DNA of 9,990 nucleotides from Actinomycetes bacterium (GTDB lineage Bacteria > Actinomycetota > Actinomycetes > S36-B12 > UBA10799): positions 1-9,990 of the forward strand of contig JAKOZM010000013.1 of the NCBI GenBank assembly GCA_029779995.1, given 5' to 3'. Shown here one piece after another: positions 6,557 to 9,990 of this stretch. Position 1 is the first letter of the stretch, and each line of letters opens with the position of its first letter. The position numbers and the translations under genes are program-made. Below the pieces are notes generated by a model. The model was not told the origin of the DNA and made no database searches. It saw only the letters and a list, made by a program, of their open reading frames with translations.

Positions 6557-7961
6557 GGGCCACCTCCGGGGACAATTCTTTGAGGGCCGTCACGATGCGC
6601 GCTAGGGCGTCGACCTGACCGGTCGCCTCAGCGGCTCGCTCCAAGAGCATGCGCGCTGTGGTCGACGATGCTGTGACCGTCGTCGATGGCGCTTGGGACT
6701 CAGGCGGCGGGGTGGCGATCGGTGGCGCGATGGGGGGGAGGCCGTACGACGTCGCGATGCTCCGTGGGCCTACCGCGCCTGGCGTGGCCGTCGTCGGCAT
6801 CGTCTGGGTCGGAACTGTCGTACGGGTGGGCGAGGGCCGCGACAACTTGTCGCTGCTGCGATAGCGCGCTTGGGCTGCCGAGACAACCGTACGAATCACC
6901 GGCTGAATCTCCTCCCTCAGGTCAGCTGGCAGCTTCACGATGGCCTTCGAGATATTGATCCCGAAGGCTGCGTCTAGGTCAGTCGAGAAGACCAGCGCGA
7001 CACGGGCCAGCTTGGTGTGCTCATCGTTGGTCCGCAGTCGATTCCAGCCGCCCCACTGGATGAGCCGATCGGCGCGGTAGATGTACAGACCCTGTTGGGT
7101 GTTCCACTTGTTCGGGCCGCTGGCACGGTTCCAGGCCGCGCTGTCCGAGAACTCAGCCTGCCCCGGTAGGACGTACGGGTGCAGCGACACGATTCCTTGA
7201 TGTCCCTCAGACACGACTTGGTAGTAGGAGGGTGCCATCGAGTCGGTCGCCGGCTCATCGGTGCAGAACGGATCCCACGGCTCGACGGGCGAGCCATTCA
7301 CGAAGATGTCAACCGCCTGGCGACCACGAGCCTTGCCGCTGATGAACCGGTGAAACACCATCGCAAGGTGCTGCGCCACGACGTCGGCGTGCTCCAACAT
7401 CTTCTTCTTCGCCCACTGCCCGGACGGATCCTTATAGGTCAGGACGCGGTCAAGTCCCTGCCACAACACAACGGTGCCGGTCGTCTCTTGGAGGGGATCG
7501 ACGAGCGCCGCGGGGCGATCTTCTGGGTCGATGATCAGGATCTCCCACTTGTTGGTGCGCTCGATGTGATCAAGGTCGAAGGCACGCGCTTCGATGCGGG
7601 CCCGCTGCGGGGCGATCCGACTCGCGACCACTAAGCGGCGGCACTGCGAGATAGACGCGGTCTTCAGACCGAAGCCGAACTTCCCCAAGTCGTCTTCCTC
7701 GTAGGCGCGGTCTGATCCGATCCGCAGACTCTCCGTGATGGTGCCGGTGTCCATCCCCTCACCGTTGTCGGCTATCCGAATCCAAGAGTCGGCGCCATCG
7801 AACACTAGGTCGACGTACACCTCAGTCGCCGCGGCCTCGATGCTGTTGTCGACGATGTCAGCGATGGCCTGAGGCAGCTCATAACCGATGTCCCGCAAGG
7901 AGTGAACGGTTCGGCCGGCGGCCGGGATGACCTCAGCGACCTTCATACGAGTCGAAGCCAC
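6540..7961 (-). CDS. GHKL (MORC/MutL-like) ATPase of the restriction system
   Basis: This 473-residue protein is the first gene of the operon. The ATP-binding Bergerat fold is clear: the N box AIADIVDNSIEA with Asn39, the G1 box DNGEGM (65-70), and the G2 box GKFGFGLKTAS (93-103). A second domain around GLYIYRADRLIQWGGW resembles the S5-like domain of MutL, MORC and gyrase-type ATPases, which lines the nucleotide pocket with a lysine. Such ATPases act as ATP-closed clamps on DNA, so a sensing or clamp role is likely. A Pro/Thr/Ser-rich linker (about 365-434) leads to a short C-terminal helix, perhaps for partner docking. The open frame reaches back to 8378, but the upstream part is not family-like. 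GTG at 7961 has AGGAAGG ten nt upstream and precedes the conserved MKVAEV. ATG 7946 is the alternative start. Confidence 0.88.
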   Translation of the reverse strand: MASTRMKVAEVIPAAGRTVHSLRDIGYELPQAIADIVDNSIEAAATEVYVDLVFDGADSWIRIADNGEGMDTGTITESLRIGSDRAYEEDDLGKFGFGLKTASISQCRRLVVASRIAPQRARIEARAFDLDHIERTNKWEILIIDPEDRPAALVDPLQETTGTVVLWQGLDRVLTYKDPSGQWAKKKMLEHADVVAQHLAMVFHRFISGKARGRQAVDIFVNGSPVEPWDPFCTDEPATDSMAPSYYQVVSEGHQGIVSLHPYVLPGQAEFSDSAAWNRASGPNKWNTQQGLYIYRADRLIQWGGWNRLRTNDEHTKLARVALVFSTDLDAAFGINISKAIVKLPADLREEIQPVIRTVVSAAQARYRSSDKLSRPSPTRTTVPTQTMPTTATPGAVGPRSIATSYGLPPIAPPIATPPPESQAPSTTVTASSTTARMLLERAAEATGQVDALARIVTALKELSPEVAHDLGW

Positions 7962-7987
7962 AACAGCATTACCTTCCTCAAGTCCAC

Positions 7988-8012
7988 ACCATACGATGTC
8001 TGCTGTCAGCAG
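7988..8012 (-). promoter_or_regulatory. Candidate operon promoter with small palindrome
   Basis: Reading the minus strand upstream of the GHKL gene, TATGGT (7993-7988) is a fair -10 box. A weak TAGGCT lies 17 nt further upstream as a possible -35. A short palindrome, CTGCTG-T-CAGCAG (8000-8012), falls within the spacer, where a repressor could block RNA polymerase. The predicted transcript would begin near 7981, leaving a leader just long enough for the AGGAAGG ribosome site. The palindrome is real; the promoter call is weak because the -35 match is poor. Confidence 0.3.
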
Positions 8013-8214
8013 CCTAGGACCTGCCACCGACAAGGGTTCGCACCTGGACCGACTTTGCGTGGATATCGGCAATGCGGCTGATCCCAATTGAGGGTGTAGT
8101 TGGGGTCTGAATCCACCGACAACGAGGAGGGAGCCGTCGATGTAGTGCGCGAGGCTTCGGAAGCCGGGGGCGGACCCACGTAGGTTTTCCAAATCGGCCG
8201 TTGATCGCCTCCGT
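8013..8214. other. Gene-free spacer between the defense operon and the integrase remnant
   Basis: No convincing coding frame is seen on either strand. The long minus-strand frame crossing it is only an upstream extension of the GHKL gene, without family similarity. The one good ribosome-site-like stretch on the plus strand (GAGGAGGGA near 8124) leads to an ATG followed at once by TAG. A small 5-bp hairpin, GGCTT-CGG-AAGCC (8153-8165), is present. The stretch may hold further promoter elements and debris of the decayed integrase gene. Confidence 0.4.
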
Positions 8215-8692
8215 TGGATGTACCGGGTCGGTCGAAGTGGGCTAGGAAGTCGTCTGCCGGAGCTCGTCGACGCCCTCAAGCGAACCTCGCCGCCTACCCT
8301 CCCGGCGTCGGCGGTCGACTCTTCGTCAACCGCGTCGGCCGAGCCGGAATCCCGGTCGCAGCCCCTACACATCGGCACAAAGCATGGGCATCGTCTACCG
8401 CGTGTGGGACCGCGCTCGAAGCCAGGTCTTCAACGAGGTCCCGTATGCGTCGGTGCTGGCCAAACGACCGTACGACCCCCGGCACGCGGCCGTGTCCCTT
8501 TGGCTCAATGCGGGCGTCCCGGCAACCCCGGTCGCGGAGTGGGCCGGACATAGCGTCAAGGTCTTGCTACGGGTCTACGCCTCATGCGTGGTGGGTCGGG
8601 ACGAAGCCGCACGTCAGCGCGTCGACGCCGCACTCCGGGAGTCCACGACGCTGGCGCACAACCCCCAGATTTCCCCACTATTTCCCCAATGA
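8215..8692 (+). pseudogene. Tyrosine-family integrase, truncated and frameshifted
   Basis: The region encodes the C-terminal catalytic part of an actinobacterial tyrosine integrase. One frame reads PPGVGGRLFVNRVGRAGIPVA. The homology then continues, shifted by one base near 8380, as MGIVYRVWDRA from ATG 8384. That frame runs through RPYDPRHAAVS (second catalytic Arg), EWAGHS (His) and LLRVYA (nucleophilic Tyr) to TGA 8690-8692. A third frame just upstream (from 8254) reads LPELVDALK, which suggests a second frameshift and fits the usual LPxxLVDAL...HLAAYPP order of the family. The N-terminal DNA-binding domains and the first catalytic Arg are missing, so it should be inactive. The family inserts mobile elements into tRNA genes. 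The 3' end of this copy lies about 105 nt from the 3' end of tRNA-Tyr, the normal position for an element-borne integrase. Confidence 0.8.
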
Positions 8693-8749
8693 CACCCGCA
8701 CACGGCCGTCCAAGGCCATCGCCAGCCGGACTCGTCCGACGCCCACGAA

Positions 8750-8789
8750 GAAGGCCTCTGACCGGCGTTTGCGCTGGTCAGAGGCCTTC
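8750..8789 (-). terminator. Hairpin terminator downstream of tRNA-Tyr
   Basis: The arms GAAGGCCTCTGACC (8750-8763) and GGTCAGAGGCCTTC (8776-8789) pair perfectly over 14 bp around a 12-nt loop. The stem ends 8 nt beyond the tRNA CCA end in the tRNA transcription direction. It lacks a clear T-tract, as is common for actinobacterial terminators. It could also stop transcripts of the integrase remnant arriving from the other side. Confidence 0.75.
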
Positions 8790-8797
8790 GCTGCACG

Positions 8798-8881
8798 TGG
8801 TGGCAGGTCAAGGATTCGAACCTTGGAAGCTTTCGCGACGGATTTACAGTCCGCTCCCATTGGCCGCTCGGGCAACCTGCC
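8798..8881 (-). tRNA. tRNA-Tyr (anticodon GTA)
   Basis: On the minus strand the 84-nt gene begins GGCAGGT (8881-8875) and pairs over seven bases with ACCTGCC (8808-8802). It then has discriminator A (8801) and an encoded CCA (8800-8798). The anticodon loop CTGTAAA carries GTA (8847-8845), reading Tyr codons. A long variable arm lies between the anticodon stem and the GGTTCGAATCC T-arm, as expected for the class II bacterial tyrosine tRNA. The gene looks complete and functional. Its 3' end faces the integrase remnant, so it is the likely attachment site of the island. No second copy of its 3' end is seen at the left of the window. Confidence 0.97.
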
Positions 8882-8895
8882 GTGGTGCGCATGCG

Positions 8896-8925
8896 AGGAT
8901 AGCAGCCAGCCCGGCGGCATACGAA
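8896..8925 (-). promoter_or_regulatory. Possible tRNA-Tyr promoter
   Basis: On the minus strand TATCCT (8901-8896) resembles a -10 box and TTCGTA (8925-8920) a weak -35 box at 18-nt spacing. Transcription would start a few bases before the mature tRNA 5' end at 8881. The -35 match is poor, so this is tentative. The same spacer serves the divergent yajQ gene. Confidence 0.3.
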
Positions 8926-9010
8926 ACTTGCGTGCCAGCCACCCACCAACCCGGCGCGGCCCGACCCCAACCCACCCGGCCAGCGCCCCGACCACCAGGA
9001 GAACCGACCC

Positions 9011-9508
9011 ATGGCCGACAGCTCGTTCGATGTCGTCAGCAAGTACGACAAGCAGGAGATCGCCAACGCCGTCAACACAGCAGCCAAGGAGATCGCCAAC
9101 CGCTACGACTTCAAGAACGTCGGCGCCTCGATCGAGTTGTCCGGCGAGAGCATCGTCATGAAGGCCAACTCCGAGGACCGGGTCAAGGCGATCCTCGACG
9201 TCCTGCAGACCTGGCTGATCAAGCGCAAGGTCTCGCTCAAGCACCTCGACGGCGCCGACAAGACGCCGCGCCTGTCAGGCAAGGAATACCGCCTGGACGT
9301 GGGCCTCAAGGAGGGCATCAGCCAGGAGGTCGCCAAGAAGCTCACCAAGCTCATCCGCGACGAGGGCCCCAAGACGGTCAAGGCGCAGATCCAGGGCGAC
9401 GAGTTGCGGGTGTCGAGCAAGTCCAAGGACGACCTGCAGTCGGTCATGAACCTCCTGCGCGGCCACGACGACATCGAGGTCGCCCTGCAGTTCACCAACT
9501 ACCGCTGA
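9011..9508 (+). CDS. yajQ: YajQ/UPF0234 family nucleotide-binding protein
   Basis: This 165-residue protein matches the usual YajQ length (about 160-165) and is complete. Recognisable segments are MADSSFDVVSKYDKQE at the start, EIANRYDFKN (27-36), the central KRKVSLKHLDG, EYRLDVGLKEGISQE, and the C-terminal FTNYR. The family folds as two ferredoxin-like domains. Some members bind cyclic di-GMP and act in gene regulation, and nucleic-acid and nucleotide binding have been reported in others. The role in actinomycetes is unsettled. It starts with ATG seven nt after AGGAGAA (8997-9003). It is divergent from tRNA-Tyr, and 51 nt separate it from the downstream membrane protein gene on the same strand. 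This appears to be stable host chromosome marking the right side of the island. Confidence 0.95.
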   Translation: MADSSFDVVSKYDKQEIANAVNTAAKEIANRYDFKNVGASIELSGESIVMKANSEDRVKAILDVLQTWLIKRKVSLKHLDGADKTPRLSGKEYRLDVGLKEGISQEVAKKLTKLIRDEGPKTVKAQIQGDELRVSSKSKDDLQSVMNLLRGHDDIEVALQFTNYR

Positions 9509-9559
9509 CCGCGCCGAAACTCACGACCAGCCACGACAGCCCCGACGCCGCAGCCGGAC

Positions 9560-9990
9560 ATGACTCGCGCCGACCGCCTCGGTTTCTGGGTCGTCCTCAC
9601 GGCGATCAGTGGGCTGCTCATCGAGAACGGCACGTCCTCCTCGCCGTGGCTGTTCTTCAACCCGTTCGGGCTGCTCTACGTCCTGCCGCTCTACGGGCTG
9701 CATGTCGTGCTGCTGGCCCGCGCCGTCCTCGCGGCCCCGCGCCCGAGCCTCCCGATGCTCTACGTCGCCGGCGCGCTCCTCGGCCTGTACGAGGCCTACG
9801 TCACCAAGGTCCTCTGGTCACCCACGTGGGGGTCGACCGACGGTGCGGTCGTCGGCGGGCTGCACGTCTTCCAGACCGCGGTACTCGTGCTCTTCGCCCA
9901 CCCGGTGCTCGCCTTCATCGCGCCCCTCGTCATCGCGGAGGCCCACCTGGTCGGCCGGTCCGGTGTCATCGCCGGTATGCCGCCCCGCCT
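9560..9990 (+). CDS. Multi-pass membrane protein, partial (runs off right edge)
   Basis: An open frame starts at ATG 9560 (MTRADRLGFWVVLTAISGLL) and stays open to the window end, about 143 residues. At least four hydrophobic segments are visible: residues about 8-21, 31-56, 65-82 (MLYVAGALLGLYEAYV) and 102-130. Short polar or charged links separate them, so this is an integral membrane protein. Aromatic-rich stretches such as SPWLFFNPFGLLYVLPLYG stand out, but I do not recognise a family. Codon use is strongly GC-rich like the left-flank peptidase, which fits host DNA. The ribosome site before the ATG is poor (CAGCCGGAC), so the exact start is uncertain. It may be co-transcribed with yajQ. 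Confidence 0.7.
   Translation, partial: MTRADRLGFWVVLTAISGLLIENGTSSSPWLFFNPFGLLYVLPLYGLHVVLLARAVLAAPRPSLPMLYVAGALLGLYEAYVTKVLWSPTWGSTDGAVVGGLHVFQTAVLVLFAHPVLAFIAPLVIAEAHLVGRSGVIAGMPPR

Noticed and set aside
7962..8378. N-terminal extension of the GHKL ATPase to an ATG at 8378
   Set aside because: The extra 139 residues look random and overlap the integrase remnant, and a ribosome site supports the GTG at 7961 instead.
8214..9161. A 315-residue plus-strand frame through the integrase remnant, tRNA-Tyr and yajQ
   Set aside because: It crosses a complete tRNA gene and the start of yajQ. Only a short stretch (GGRLFVNRVGRAG) is meaningful, and that belongs to the frameshifted integrase.

Overview
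The window is high-GC DNA with GC-rich third codon positions, GTG starts and a tyrosine tRNA that encodes its own CCA end. Together with an actinobacterial-type M20 peptidase and YajQ on the flanks, this points to an actinomycete (Actinomycetota). I cannot name the genus from sequence alone.

Layout. Positions 1-299 (minus) hold the N-terminus of an M20 (ArgE/DapE-like) peptidase that runs off the left edge and is probably host DNA. Positions 300-940 are a scarred zone: a short protein-like remnant on the minus strand, a perfect 15-bp inverted repeat, a repeated CCGAAAGGTG motif, and the remains of a vsr-type mismatch endonuclease gene on the plus strand. Positions 898-7961 carry four tightly packed genes on the minus strand. 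In transcription order they are a GHKL (MORC/MutL-like) ATPase, a Z1-domain superfamily II ATPase, a PD-(D/E)XK (DUF4420) nuclease, and a DNA cytosine-5 methyltransferase with a long C-terminal extension. Positions 7962-8214 are gene-free and probably contain the operon promoter. Positions 8215-8692 (plus) are a frameshifted C-terminal remnant of a tyrosine integrase. It points at the 3' end of tRNA-Tyr (8798-8881, minus), the usual geometry of an element integrated into a tRNA. To the right are yajQ (plus) and the start of a small membrane protein gene, again host-like.

How the genes fit together. GHKL ATPase + Z1 + DUF4420 nuclease + Dcm-like methylase is a recognisable, mostly computationally defined class of restriction-modification or anti-phage system (prokaryotic MORC/paraMORC neighbourhoods described by Iyer, Abhiman and Aravind, 2008). 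The methylase would mark self DNA at cytosine. The GHKL and Z1 ATPases would sense or remodel unmodified DNA, and the PD-(D/E)XK protein would cut it. This role is inferred.

The most unusual detail is the last ~215 residues of the methylase. They end in C-x6-C-x2-C-x5-C, the iron-sulfur loop of endonuclease III/MutY-type DNA glycosylases, after a segment resembling the rest of that fold, but with its catalytic residues apparently lost. Systems that make 5-methylcytosine often carry a T:G repair partner, either Vsr or an EndoIII-family glycosylase. Here there appear to be traces of both, the vsr broken and the glycosylase-like domain degenerate and fused to the methylase. The broken integrase suggests the island can no longer excise by itself.
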